This document shows positions 18,062 to 27,100 of a DNA stretch of 39,661 nucleotides, piece by piece. Position numbers and translations under genes: made by a program. The DNA is from Anaerophaga thermohalophila DSM 12881 (GTDB taxonomy: Bacteria > Bacteroidota > Bacteroidia > Bacteroidales > Marinilabiliaceae). The notes under the pieces are model-generated. The model worked only from the letters and a program-made list of their open reading frames with translations, was not told the DNA's origin and ran no database searches. Every line of letters begins with the position of its first letter. Within the stretch, counting starts at the first letter, position 1. The stretch lies in the NCBI RefSeq assembly GCF_000191885.1, contig NZ_AEWI01000066.1, positions 1 to 39,661 of the forward strand, read 5' to 3'.

Positions 18062-18122
18062 TAAGTGCAGTGTGATAATACTTGTTGAGAAGGTATTTTC
18101 TATAAGTTGTAACAAAAATAAG

Positions 18123-18162
18123 AAGCAGTGAATAATTCCTTAGAATCATTCACTGCTTTTTT
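18123..18162 (+). terminator. Rho-independent terminator after GH3
   Basis: An 11-bp perfect stem, AAGCAGTGAAT paired with ATTCACTGCTT, around a 14-nt loop, followed by a T-run (TTTTTT). It lies 62 nt after the GH3 stop and closes the GH81-GH3 unit. Confidence 0.85.
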
Positions 18163-18360
18163 AGCATCCTTTATGCATACACTATTGTTATGATAAGTTC
18201 AAATATCAATAAATACAAGTAACCGCTATCAAATTCGAAGCATGAAAAAGTAAACTGTTTTCAATTTAAAAATGATGTGAACACTTTATTATTATTTGCT
18301 GATAAAAAGATTTTTGAGGATGTTGAAATATTGGCTATCCATTTTGCCGACAAAATTATC

Positions 18361-18460
18361 AATGAAACGAGCATGGCAAAGTTTTACCACAATCAGAATA
18401 TGTATAAGTTCTTGCATGCGAGTTCCATCCGACCTTAAAAATAAATTTTATACGGATGAA
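18361..18460 (+). repeat. R1 family, full copy
   Basis: AATGAAACGAGCATGGCAAA, GTTTTACCACAATCAGAATA, TGTATAAGTTCTTGCATGCG, AGTTCCATCCGACCTTAAAA, ATAAATTTTATACGGATGAA. This is one of the cleanest copies. Its terminal ATG opens a frame of only 15 codons, just before the transposase remnant. Confidence 0.85.
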
Positions 18461-18528
18461 AAATTATTTGCCTCTGGTACTTGAAAAGAGAGATAATTTC
18501 TAAAGAAATTCGCAGTAATATCCAGTAA

Positions 18529-18762
18529 GTTGATTTAGAAACCATAGAACAAGTTGACGGCACGGAGATTGGAGGTGAATGGCTTGTGAAACAAGTGTTT
18601 GACAAATTAGGAAATGAGATCAATGCAACCCTCAATATTAGCGTGAACAACAATGAGAATAAAAAAATCTATATTAAATTATGCACCAGACCAACAAATG
18701 ACCAAAAGCAAATTTTCGACAGCCATAATTTTAAATACCGCCCACATGTTAGAAAAAAATAG
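18529..18762 (+). pseudogene. Transposase remnant (IS1634/IS4-like ends, middle missing)
   Basis: A 77-codon open stretch without a proper start reads VDLETIEQVDGTEIGGEWLV, KQVFDKLGNE, then IYIKLCTRPTNDQKQIFDS, HNFKYRPHVRKK and stop. The first part resembles the N-terminal region and the last part (CTRP, FKYRPxxRKK) the C-terminal end of IS1634-type DDE transposases as I recall them. The several hundred residues between are absent and the first half joins the second in frame. An in-frame TAA precedes it. It marks an old insertion sequence beside R1. Confidence 0.45.
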
Positions 18763-18992
18763 TTCTCCAATTGAAAATCGTAACACGTTTTATTTGATAT
18801 GTTTATGTTTGTGTTTCTGTATTTCAAGTTGGGTTAAGGAATTTGCCTGTTTAAAAACGGGTTGTTAATTTACGACAAGTTTTGATGCTATTTATGGCAA
18901 ATTTCCTGTCATAACTGGTAGTGGCAGAAATATTTTCATATAGGAGTGATTTTGGCAAAAAAGTGACTTGATTACAAACTTTAAATTAAGGG
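18763..18992. other. Gap between transposase remnant and R2; no gene seen
   Basis: Short unrelated open frames only. No motif, no terminator and no clear promoter were found. Confidence 0.35.
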
Positions 18993-19134
18993 TGAGTCCG
19001 GTCTAAAAAGCATCTTTATTGCCAAACTCGTTGTAGTTTTAATTTTTTGCATCGTCATTAACAGCAAGTTAACTCCGATACAAAAAATTAAAATGCCTTG
19101 ATTTTGACAAAAATATGCTTTTATATTGCACTCA
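18993..19134. repeat. R2 palindromic MITE-like element, full copy
   Basis: It starts TGAGTCCGGTCTAAAAAGC and ends ATATGCTTTTATATTGCACT then CA. The ends are inverted copies of each other (TGAG...CTCA, AAAAGCAT arms), as are the inner arms (TTTTAATTTTTTGCATC against GATACAAAAAATTAAAA). It is the reverse-oriented counterpart of 28951-29093. No coding capacity. No obvious target duplication here. Confidence 0.8.
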
Positions 19135-19291
19135 ATTATAAAAAATTAGTCAGGACTAATAACATTTACAATTTTTCTGATAGACTTACAAATATCCCTT
19201 TATATATTTCAGACGAGAAAGGTCTAAAAAGAAAGACTTCTAAACAGTTACGTACCATGTAAGTTGAGCCCAAACATTTCATCTCTTAGGC

Positions 19292-19318
19292 GTTAAAATG
19301 ATTTTCTTTCATTTTAAC
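19292..19318. terminator. Hairpin between convergent units
   Basis: GTTAAAATGA and TCATTTTAAC form a perfect 10-bp stem with a 7-nt loop. It lies 30 nt beyond the stop of the minus-strand beta-helix gene. T-rich sequence (CTTTCTTTTT) follows on the plus side only, so it may be a weak or bidirectional terminator. Confidence 0.4.
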
Positions 19319-19348
19319 ACACTTTCTTTTTAGACAGCCTCATGAAAA

Positions 19349-21484
19349 TTATTTTCTGACAACTTTAAAAGTTTCACTTAGTCCATCGCCTGACAGGGTA
19401 ACAAAGTAGATTCCTACATCCAAATGGCGCAAGTCCAGATTCAGAATCGATTCATTGGTGTTAATCTTCTTTGAGGATTGCACCTGACCAGCCATGTTGC
19501 TGACGGTTACTTTCTTGAAACCATTGTCATTAAATTTAATAAAAAGGTAATCTGAAACAGGGTTTGGATAAATACTGACAGTGGAGGACATATTGGAATT
19601 ATTGATGTTAGTAATCTGTGTGGGGCGTTCCCAAGGAATGGGATCATTTGTGCCCTGATAATCAATAATAAAAAATCTGGAGCCCGCACCATTTACATAG
19701 TAAGTACTTGGCACTTCTCCGTTAATGACCGAAACGAATCCGCCCATATCATCGGGGGAGATACCTACATTACAGGCATGATGAATTTTAACCCCTTTTG
19801 AATCTGGTACTTCTATGGAGTTGTCAATCGCGATTTTTTCTCCCCCTGTATTAATCAGCACATCATAAATTCCCAGCATGCTTGCCTCATGGTAATTTAC
19901 ATGATCTGCTACTTTATATGCAGCATATCCACGCACAGTTCCATTGTGACTCATATAGTCGTTCTGATCTACAGGATCGTAAGGCGTTTCATTTTGATAA
20001 AAATAGAGTCTTCCTTTTTCTCCGTTCCAGAGGGTACCGTACTCCTGAAAGTGTTCATTAAATACCCCATATAGGGTAACATAATGTCCATTAACTACCA
20101 ATCCGTTTCTGGCGGTGTTTTTGAACCATCCAACCCCTTTTCCGTGGTCAGCTCTCCAAATCCAGAAATGATCACCAATTATGTCTGAGGAGTTTATCTC
20201 AAGGGCGATATCGACATTTACATTTTCTTCACGAAATCCTCCTACACGAAAAAATAAATCTGCAAGCAGGGTGGGGTTATCGGAGTGGTCCATTGTAGAA
20301 TTTTGTTTACCTACCTGTACCAGTGTTCTTGAACTATAATGTGCATCAAAAAGAAGACTGGCAATAGTAACTCCATCCACATCATCGACAAGAATGGCTG
20401 TATTGGAATTAACAGAAGAAGGTATAAGGGTTGCATAGCCTGTTCCTAAAATAATGGTGTTAGGATGCGTAACATGAAGTGGTTCGGATATTTCGTAAAT
20501 ACCCGGGGTGATAAACAGATGTTTTCCTGCAGCAAGTTGTTCGTTCATGGTTGAAGCAGGTGTCCCGGGTTTTACAATATAAAAATCGTTCAGCAAATCT
20601 ATGGTCTCTCCGGGTCCCATATCAGAAAACGTCCATGATGTGCCCTTCGATTCTTTGCGCAGAGCTGGTTTAAAAACTTTATATCTTCCATCATCTCCAA
20701 TATAGAGAAATGGCTTTTCACGTATAATAGGTGTTTTATCTACACGGCTCACATTGTTCCATAGTCCACCCGAGACACTCCAGTTGTCACTATGATTGGC
20801 CATATTAACATTGGGGCCGAATTCTACACCCTGGTAGGCAAGGTTCCAGCCCCCTATGCTATAATCTTCAGATCCTTTTTCAACATAAGTGTTGCGAAAA
20901 TACCACTGCTGCTGAGACCATGACCCTGCACGATCGTGGAAATAGCAATCTCCGGTAAAACCACCACTGCACCAACCGTCATACCACCACTGATAATGGG
21001 CTCGTCGCTCGGAGTTAATCCTTCTGAGCGGAGCCGCTTGGGAAACAGCCCATTGAAACCACGTATTCATGTCACCATCGGAAACTCCGGCTACGGTTAG
21101 ATTTTCTGCTGAACGCCAAAATGTGCAGGTGGCATTGTTATTAGGAAGTGGGGCAGGAGTGTAAATATTTGAAACTCTGATATCGGTGGGCAGTTTTCCC
21201 AAACCTCCAATGTGAGTATAATAAGCTATGTTAAGCGTTCCTGATCCCGTGTAATTGCCCGGTTTAAAATAAAATGCATATCGTTTGGTGCTGAATTCAT
21301 CGTGAAACATTTCGTCATGAATGTTATTGATGATTTCATTTATTGCTGCCATATCATCATCAGGGCTGAAAATAAACATGTTCGGCCCAAAAAGTTCTTC
21401 ATTTTTGTATTCCTGGGCAGTTGTGATTGACATGTTGTTAATCCCTGTTAGTACTATAAGAATTAATAAAAAGATTTTTTTCAT
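19349..21484 (-). CDS. Secreted beta-helix (pectate-lyase-like) protein of uncharacterised activity, T9SS tail
   Basis: A 711-residue exported protein with signal peptide (MKKIFLLILIVLTGINNM, cleavage near 24) and C-terminal T9SS sorting domain (from about 633, VSIYPNPVSDYLFIKF). The main part resembles actinobacterial proteins annotated as 'coagulation factor 5/8 type' or 'adenylyl cyclase'. Shared blocks are RYAFYFKPGNY, YYTHIGGLGKLPTDI, NATCTFWRSAENLTV, WAVSQAAPLRRI, SWSQQQWYFRNTYVE and REKPFLYIGDDGRYKVFKPALR. The second half has right-handed beta-helix character (TIILGTGYATLIPS, DGVTIASLLFDA, ARNGLVVNGHYVTLYGVFNEH). This architecture is shared with GH55 and polysaccharide lyases, but I see no residue pattern that fixes the reaction. 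Placement between GH3 and GH128 argues for a beta-1,3-glucan-active enzyme (inference). It and GH128 are on the minus strand, separated by 261 nt of R1/R2 repeats. Confidence 0.8.
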   Translation of the reverse strand: MKKIFLLILIVLTGINNMSITTAQEYKNEELFGPNMFIFSPDDDMAAINEIINNIHDEMFHDEFSTKRYAFYFKPGNYTGSGTLNIAYYTHIGGLGKLPTDIRVSNIYTPAPLPNNNATCTFWRSAENLTVAGVSDGDMNTWFQWAVSQAAPLRRINSERRAHYQWWYDGWCSGGFTGDCYFHDRAGSWSQQQWYFRNTYVEKGSEDYSIGGWNLAYQGVEFGPNVNMANHSDNWSVSGGLWNNVSRVDKTPIIREKPFLYIGDDGRYKVFKPALRKESKGTSWTFSDMGPGETIDLLNDFYIVKPGTPASTMNEQLAAGKHLFITPGIYEISEPLHVTHPNTIILGTGYATLIPSSVNSNTAILVDDVDGVTIASLLFDAHYSSRTLVQVGKQNSTMDHSDNPTLLADLFFRVGGFREENVNVDIALEINSSDIIGDHFWIWRADHGKGVGWFKNTARNGLVVNGHYVTLYGVFNEHFQEYGTLWNGEKGRLYFYQNETPYDPVDQNDYMSHNGTVRGYAAYKVADHVNYHEASMLGIYDVLINTGGEKIAIDNSIEVPDSKGVKIHHACNVGISPDDMGGFVSVINGEVPSTYYVNGAGSRFFIIDYQGTNDPIPWERPTQITNINNSNMSSTVSIYPNPVSDYLFIKFNDNGFKKVTVSNMAGQVQSSKKINTNESILNLDLRHLDVGIYFVTLSGDGLSETFKVVRK

Positions 21485-21557
21485 AGGAAAGATTTTTTTT
21501 GCTTTGTTATTTTAACTTCCTGACGTATAATTACCTACTAAAAATAAGTTAAATCTC

Positions 21558-21650
21558 AATGAAACGAGCATAACAAAAATTGTCACATAAGAACATGTAT
21601 AAAGCTTAATCATTCAAGTTCCAACAAGCCAATAACTTAGTCTAATTATT
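21558..21650 (+). repeat. R1 family copy, divergent 3' half
   Basis: AATGAAACGAGCATAACAAA, AATTGTCACATAAGAACATG, TATAAAGCTTAATCATTCAA, GTTCCAACAAGCCAATAACT. The CCAATAACTTAG end is shared with the copies at 37036 and 38730, defining a second R1 subfamily. This copy points into the 3' end of the convergent GH128 gene. Confidence 0.7.
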
Positions 21651-21663
21651 TACTGATAAATTC

Positions 21664-21744
21664 TCATTAACAATAAGTTAACTCCGGTACTAAATTTTAA
21701 AACGTCTGGATTTTGACAAAAATATGCTTTTTATACTGCACTCA
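21664..21744. repeat. R2 element, half copy abutting the GH128 stop codon
   Basis: CATTAACAATAAGTTAACTC, CGGTACTAAATTTTAAAACG, TCTGGATTTTGACAAAAATA, TGCTTTTTATACTGCACTCA corresponds to the right half of 18993-19134. Its end CTCA lies one base before the stop codon (complement of 21746-21748) of GH128. The left arm is missing. Confidence 0.75.
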
Positions 21745-21745
21745 A

Positions 21746-23281
21746 TTATTTGATTATAAGCTTCTTAATGGCTTGTTCGTTTTGAGACCCGGTTATTTTC
21801 ATTATGTATTGGCCTGAAGATAATTGTCCCACAAATACACTTCCATTGGTGTCCTGAGAGATTTCTAATTCCCCGGTTAAATTATAAATCTGAACATGTT
21901 TTATCTGGAAAGGTGAAAAAATGAAAACCCTGTCATTGGCCGGATTTGGCGCAATATTTGTAACTTTATTAAATCTTGATTTTTCGTTGATGCCGGTTGC
22001 AGAGGTTGATTCAACAGGAGTTGCATTGTTTGCGTCTTCTATGACAAGTGTCAATTCTCCGGTTGCAACTCCTTCGTTATCAACTGTAAATTCAAGATTT
22101 CTGCCTACATGGATGTTCTGAAGGGAGTTTTCGGTGCGGGCTTCGTCTATCCATATACCCGGATTCCAGTTGTAAGTTAAGCCTTTTGTTGGTATGAAAG
22201 TATATGACCATATCCATTCTTCCTCGTTCTTTTCAAGATTTCCGCCTTCAACTCCGCTATACATTCCTATCCAATTACCCTCCATGGTACCTGGAGGCAT
22301 ATTGTTAAGGCCTACCCAGGTAGTAGTATTTCCCAGCCAGGTATAAACGGATTGGTCAGGCCAGACAGCACTGTTGGTTACTTCGCCTTTGGTTTTATCT
22401 ATTACTCGAATGGTAATATAATCAGATTGAGGAATTGTGTATTGGTCTGTGTATATGAGTCCTAGTGTTGTAAGCTCTCCAGGGGTTGTTCCCAATAAGC
22501 TGTTGTATGGAATTCCTGTAGATTTTGCTGTAAACCAGGCATAGCGATAAACATCAGGATCATTATCCAGTAATTCCAGGGCTTCTATCATAAAATTCTG
22601 TTGATATTCAGGAGTTACAGTCGTTTCTATGCCGTCCCACGCGCAAAATTCTGTCAGCCATATTGGCTTGCCATATTTTTTCCATTCATTGAGATACCAC
22701 CTAAGGGCATCAACATTATTCATATAACTATGGACATTTACATAATCGAAATGACAACCACCCAATGCATCACATTCTTCCAAAAATTCATCCATCCATT
22801 GAAATGGATCATAATAAGGAGCATCTGGGGAATAGTTAAGAGCCGGTCCTACTATTTTTAAGTTATAATCTTCCGCAATAGCCTCTATTTTATGCCATTC
22901 CGCAGCTGCCTGTGCCGGCGTTAAATTGGCCTGAGCTTTAAAATTAGGTTCATTAAAGCCCATGATGTATTTAACATCAGGGTGTTCATTAAGGTATTGA
23001 CGTAAACCGGCTTCGTCAAAGTTTGCATTCCATGCTTGTGGAACGAATTCCATTCCATAATCCTGATATACATTGATGATGTTGTCGGTGGCATCCGGTC
23101 GGTACCACCAGTTATACCACCATGTTGTTCCTGCCGATAAGGCTTCCATGTCTGCCTGAGTATGATTTCCAAAACCATACCCTCTCTTGAAATTCCGATT
23201 ATCCACTTGTCCGAATGTGAAAGAGTTCACAATCAATGACACCAGAATGATAGAAGTGGTTGTTAGATTTGTTTTGGTCAT
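21746..23281 (-). CDS. GH128 endo-beta-1,3-glucanase with extra C-terminal domain and T9SS tail
   Basis: A 511-residue secreted retaining endo-1,3-beta-glucanase. The signal peptide is residues 1-25 (IILVSLIVNSFTFGQ). The GH128 (Glyco_hydro_cc) TIM barrel spans about 30-280, with KRGYGFGN, WWYNWWYRPD, acid/base E111 in MGFNEPNF, VNVHSYMNN and nucleophile E211 in PIWLTEFCAWDG. After it comes an unassigned region of about 130 residues (about 295-425; VYTWLGNTTTWVGLNNMPPG, EEEWIWSYTFIP, GIWIDEARTE) rich in Trp, plausibly a carbohydrate-binding domain. A T9SS type A domain (IAPNPANDRVFIFSP) ends the protein. The gene diverges from the propeller regulator at 24133 and has its own -7-like box and operator-like dyad upstream. 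Confidence 0.92.
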   Translation of the reverse strand: MTKTNLTTTSIILVSLIVNSFTFGQVDNRNFKRGYGFGNHTQADMEALSAGTTWWYNWWYRPDATDNIINVYQDYGMEFVPQAWNANFDEAGLRQYLNEHPDVKYIMGFNEPNFKAQANLTPAQAAAEWHKIEAIAEDYNLKIVGPALNYSPDAPYYDPFQWMDEFLEECDALGGCHFDYVNVHSYMNNVDALRWYLNEWKKYGKPIWLTEFCAWDGIETTVTPEYQQNFMIEALELLDNDPDVYRYAWFTAKSTGIPYNSLLGTTPGELTTLGLIYTDQYTIPQSDYITIRVIDKTKGEVTNSAVWPDQSVYTWLGNTTTWVGLNNMPPGTMEGNWIGMYSGVEGGNLEKNEEEWIWSYTFIPTKGLTYNWNPGIWIDEARTENSLQNIHVGRNLEFTVDNEGVATGELTLVIEDANNATPVESTSATGINEKSRFNKVTNIAPNPANDRVFIFSPFQIKHVQIYNLTGELEISQDTNGSVFVGQLSSGQYIMKITGSQNEQAIKKLIIK

Positions 23282-23312
23282 GAGATGTGTTTTTATGTTA
23301 ATTTCATTAAAA

Positions 23313-23336
23313 CAAATGTATTAACGAAAATCGTTT
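23313..23336 (-). promoter_or_regulatory. Candidate promoter and operator of the GH128 gene
   Basis: Minus strand TACATTTG (23313-23320) matches the -7 consensus TAnnTTTG, 31 nt before the start codon. Immediately upstream is AACGATTTTCGTT (23324-23336), a perfect 5-bp dyad (AACGA/TCGTT) in the -33 to -7 interval, where a repressor or activator would act. A -33 TTTG is lacking. Confidence 0.45.
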
Positions 23337-23535
23337 TTATTAAAATATTAGAAATAGAAATAAATACGCATTGGTACTGCATTTTTACGTCAACTAATAT
23401 ATATCCTCTTTCTTTAGTGAGTTTCTTGTATTTAGTGTTGGTTTATAAAGTCGGCATAGGTTGTAGCAAATTACGTGTCTGTTCAGAAAGTGCCAGTTGC
23501 AAGGCTTGCGAGGTCGTCCAAAGCGGCGTTTACTT

Positions 23536-23634
23536 TTTATCCGTATAAAATTTATTTATTAAGGGCGGATAAAACTTGCATACAATGACTTATACATATT
23601 CTTTTGTGTTAAACCTTGCCATGCTCGTTTCGTA
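23536..23634 (-). repeat. R1 family, full copy, facing GH128
   Basis: On the minus strand: GAAACGAGCATGGCAAGGTT, TAACACAAAAGAATATGTAT, AAGTCATTGTATGCAAGTTT, TATCCGCCCTTAATAAATAA, ATTTTATACGGATAAAAAG. The terminal ATG is changed to ATA. It lies 255 nt upstream of the GH128 start. Confidence 0.85.
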
Positions 23635-24132
23635 AATGAGCGTTTTGGAAGCAAGCGTCGTAATACAGCAAATGTTGCTTTATGGACAGAAACCATTTAT
23701 GTGTTGGTGTGTTGGTGAATTAGGTCTTTTTTAATTTTGGGAGAAAGTTCAGTATTCATGTCTGGTGTTTCGATTTTTACAACTATTTTTGTTTTTTTAA
23801 TTTTTAAATTTGGATTTGTTTTTACAAAACTCCCGGTAAACCACAGATGATCTTATCATTATGACCAATCCTTCCGATGAGGAGTAAGCTTTTTGGATTT
23901 TTTTGATAAAATGTAGCTTAAACTTCAATAAGGTAAAGTTTTTGTTATGAGAACGTTGTGATTGATGTTGTTAATGATAAAAAATTCATTATCAGTTTTT
24001 TGCGCGTGTTTAACGGAGTGTTGTATGAGAGGAGTCACTATTTTCTTTTGAAAATTTGTATAGTTGCTTGTTTGGCTGATTATTGGCAACCATAACAGAA
24101 AATTTGTGAAATAAAATTCTGCAGGAATAATA
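23635..24132. other. Regulatory gap upstream of the sensor/regulator gene
   Basis: About 500 bp, AT-rich, without a gene. Open frames on the minus strand here have no recognisable features and overlap the regulator start. A TATAGTTG near 24058 is one base from the -7 consensus but lacks a well-spaced -33. Attribution as the regulator leader is by position only. Confidence 0.35.
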
Positions 24133-27100
24133 ATGCAGGTCAGTAAACGAAGTTCAAAAAAGTCTATGAAGCAGGCTGAAAAAAATATTATAACTGTTAA
24201 TGCAGTATTTTTTGTTTTTGCATTTTTCATTTCTCAATTTTTATCGGCTGAGATTCACGAATTAAAATTTGAAAGGCTGAATATGGAAGATGGTCTTAAC
24301 CACAATTCCGTGAATTGTTTTCTACATTCTAGTAATGGATTTCTCTGGATAGGTACCTTTGAAGGTATTAATGTTTTTGATGGTTATAAAATGGAGTCAT
24401 TCCAGGCAGATCCGATGGATGACACATCTCTTAGTAATAATTTTGTAGAGTGTATGTTGGAAGATTCGTACGGAAATATATGGGTAGGTACACAAAATGG
24501 GCTTAATTTATTTGTTCCTGAAAAACAAGAATTTATTAAATATTATCCGGATTCTCATGATTCAACGTCTATCTGTCATAATGTAATCAAAACGTTATAC
24601 CAGGATTCAGAAGGATTTTTGTGGATTGGTACTTATGGCGGCGGATTGTCCCGATATGATTATGATGACGATACTTTTACCAACTATACAGAAATAAATT
24701 CAAATTTGCCCTGTAACTTTATCAATACCATTTTTGAAGACAGAGATGGCGTTTTGTGGTTGGGCACTTGGCAGCATGGAGTGGTTTGTTTCTCTAAAGA
24801 GGAAGGAATTTTTGAGAATTTTATGATAGACGCCGGTTCTGATGATGCAGCTGAAGTAAACACAATAAATGCTATAATAGAAAAACGTCGAAATGTTTTA
24901 TGGCTGGGCACTTGGGGGCATGGTATAATGGAGTTTAACATCCAAAATCATCAGGTTAGGGATATTTCATGTCATTCAGGTTCCGCTTCCTGCATACAGG
25001 ATGCAATTATAAAAACAATTTTACCGATCAGTAGTAATGAAGTTCTGGCCGGATCGTTTGGTAATGGTTTATTCCAGATTATAACTGCCGAAAGTATTTC
25101 TTCATATAGGGTGAATGCTGATTTATCGGAAGGTTCCGCTAACAGTCATAATAAACTTTCTCAATCCTCCTTTTCGGATGGCTCTGACGAAATATCCGTG
25201 TATGAAATAGAGCAATACAATTATCAAATATGGAACGATAATTCCATTAGTAATAATTGGATTTGGTCGATATATCAGGACAATTCAGGCTTGTGTTGGG
25301 TTGCTACATGGGGAGATGGTATTAATAAAATAGACTTTTACAAAAACAGGTTTAAAACATTTTATCCGTCACCGGTGGATAATAACAATTTTTTTCATTA
25401 TCAGATTTCAGCAGCTATAGAAATTACTCCGGGGGTACTGTTAATAGGAACTGTGGATGGTGGATTTTATCAATTTTTTAGAGACGAAAAAGTTTTTATC
25501 AATTTGGATGAAAGTGGAATCATTGAAAGAGCCAAAGGAATTACCACATTTGAAAGGGGAGAAGATAGTTGTATTTGGGTAGGAACCAGAGAAGGGCTGT
25601 TTCAATACAATCCGAAAAGAAGAGAATTAATGGAATATAAATATGATAATGTTGGCGAGCAATTATCCGGAGGAGAGGTTTCTGCCATACATTCGGATCG
25701 CTTAGGACATGTTTGGGTAGGTTTCAGAGGGAAAGGAATTGATAAGTTAATACCGATTAAGGAGAATCCGGAGAGGTATATTAAACACAGCTACCGCGAA
25801 AACCCATCTGATACCACCCGTTTGCCGTCCAATACCATAACAGCGATTTATTGTGATAATTATGATAATATTTGGATTGGCACTTTGGCAGGTGGAGTAT
25901 GTGTTTATGATCGGGCAAACGATAGATTTAAGCAGGTATCTGTTGTTGATAAAAAGGAGGGTATCATCCTGAAAGATGTTCTATCAATATTTGAATCAGA
26001 GAAAGGAGAATTATGGCTTGGAACACTTTCTCAAGGCTTATGGCACTTCGATAAAAAAACCTCCGCTGTTGTTAAGTACTCTAAAAAAGAGGGTTTGTCA
26101 AATAATGCGGTTCACAGTATTCTGGAAGACAGGGAGCACAATCTTTGGCTTGCGACGGGGTATGGTATTTCTAAATTTAATCCGGAGACAAAGAATTTTA
26201 TTAATTTTCAGAAAAAAGATGGATTGCATGGGAACAATTTCAATTTTGATATCTATTCAGCGGTCATTAAAATGTCAGATAATTCCATGTTTTTTGGGGG
26301 GAAAAACGGGTTTACCATATTTTCCCCCGAAGATATTCGAAGAAGTACTTATATTCCTAAGGTGGTGATAAACGGATTGACGGTGAACGGAAAGGAAGTT
26401 GAGGCAGGGGATACAATAAATGGCAGGGTTCTTATTAGTAAACCTCTTTATGCAACAGATAAAATTACGTTAACTTCGCATGAGCATTTAATTACTTTTG
26501 AGTTTGCATCACTTCATTTTGCCACCCCGCTTAATAATAGTTATGAATATACGCTGGAGGGTTTCGACGGGCAATGGTTTAAGGTGGACGCCTCGCGTCG
26601 GTTTGCTTCCTATACAAACCTTCCTCCCGGAGAGTATATTTTCAGAGTTAAAGCTTCCAACAGTCATGGAATTTGGCATCCCGACAGTCATGCATCTCTT
26701 GAAGTTATTGTGTTACCTCCGTTTTGGAAAACTCCGTGGTTTATTATTCTGATAAGTCTTCCGTTTTTTATCCTGGGATATTACATTTATAAATCCAGAA
26801 CCAGATATGTCATGTTAGAGATGAGTATTCAGGAGAAAGTCATGGAAGCGGAACAAATTATCAGGGAGAAAGAATTGCTGAAACAGGAACAAGAAAAACT
26901 TACTAACGAACTCGATCAAAAGAATAAGGCTCTTGTTTCCAGTGCGATGGCGGTTGAGGAAAAAAACCAAAGGCTGAAAAGGGTAAAAAATTATTTGTCG
27001 GAAATTACGCCATATGTATCCGATCAGGCCAGAAAAAAACTTGAAAATGTGTATTCATTAATGGAAGAAAACTCTTATCCCATGGAGGATTGGAAATCTT

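Noticed and set aside
18296..18484. 62-residue frame running through the R1 copy
   Set aside because: Other R1 copies have stops in the same frame (such as ATGAAACGAGCATGA), so R1 is not coding.
23925..24230. 101-residue minus-strand frame before the regulator
   Set aside because: It overlaps the regulator's start codon and signal segment. The hydrophobic stretch is a shadow of the regulator's own hydrophobic segment.
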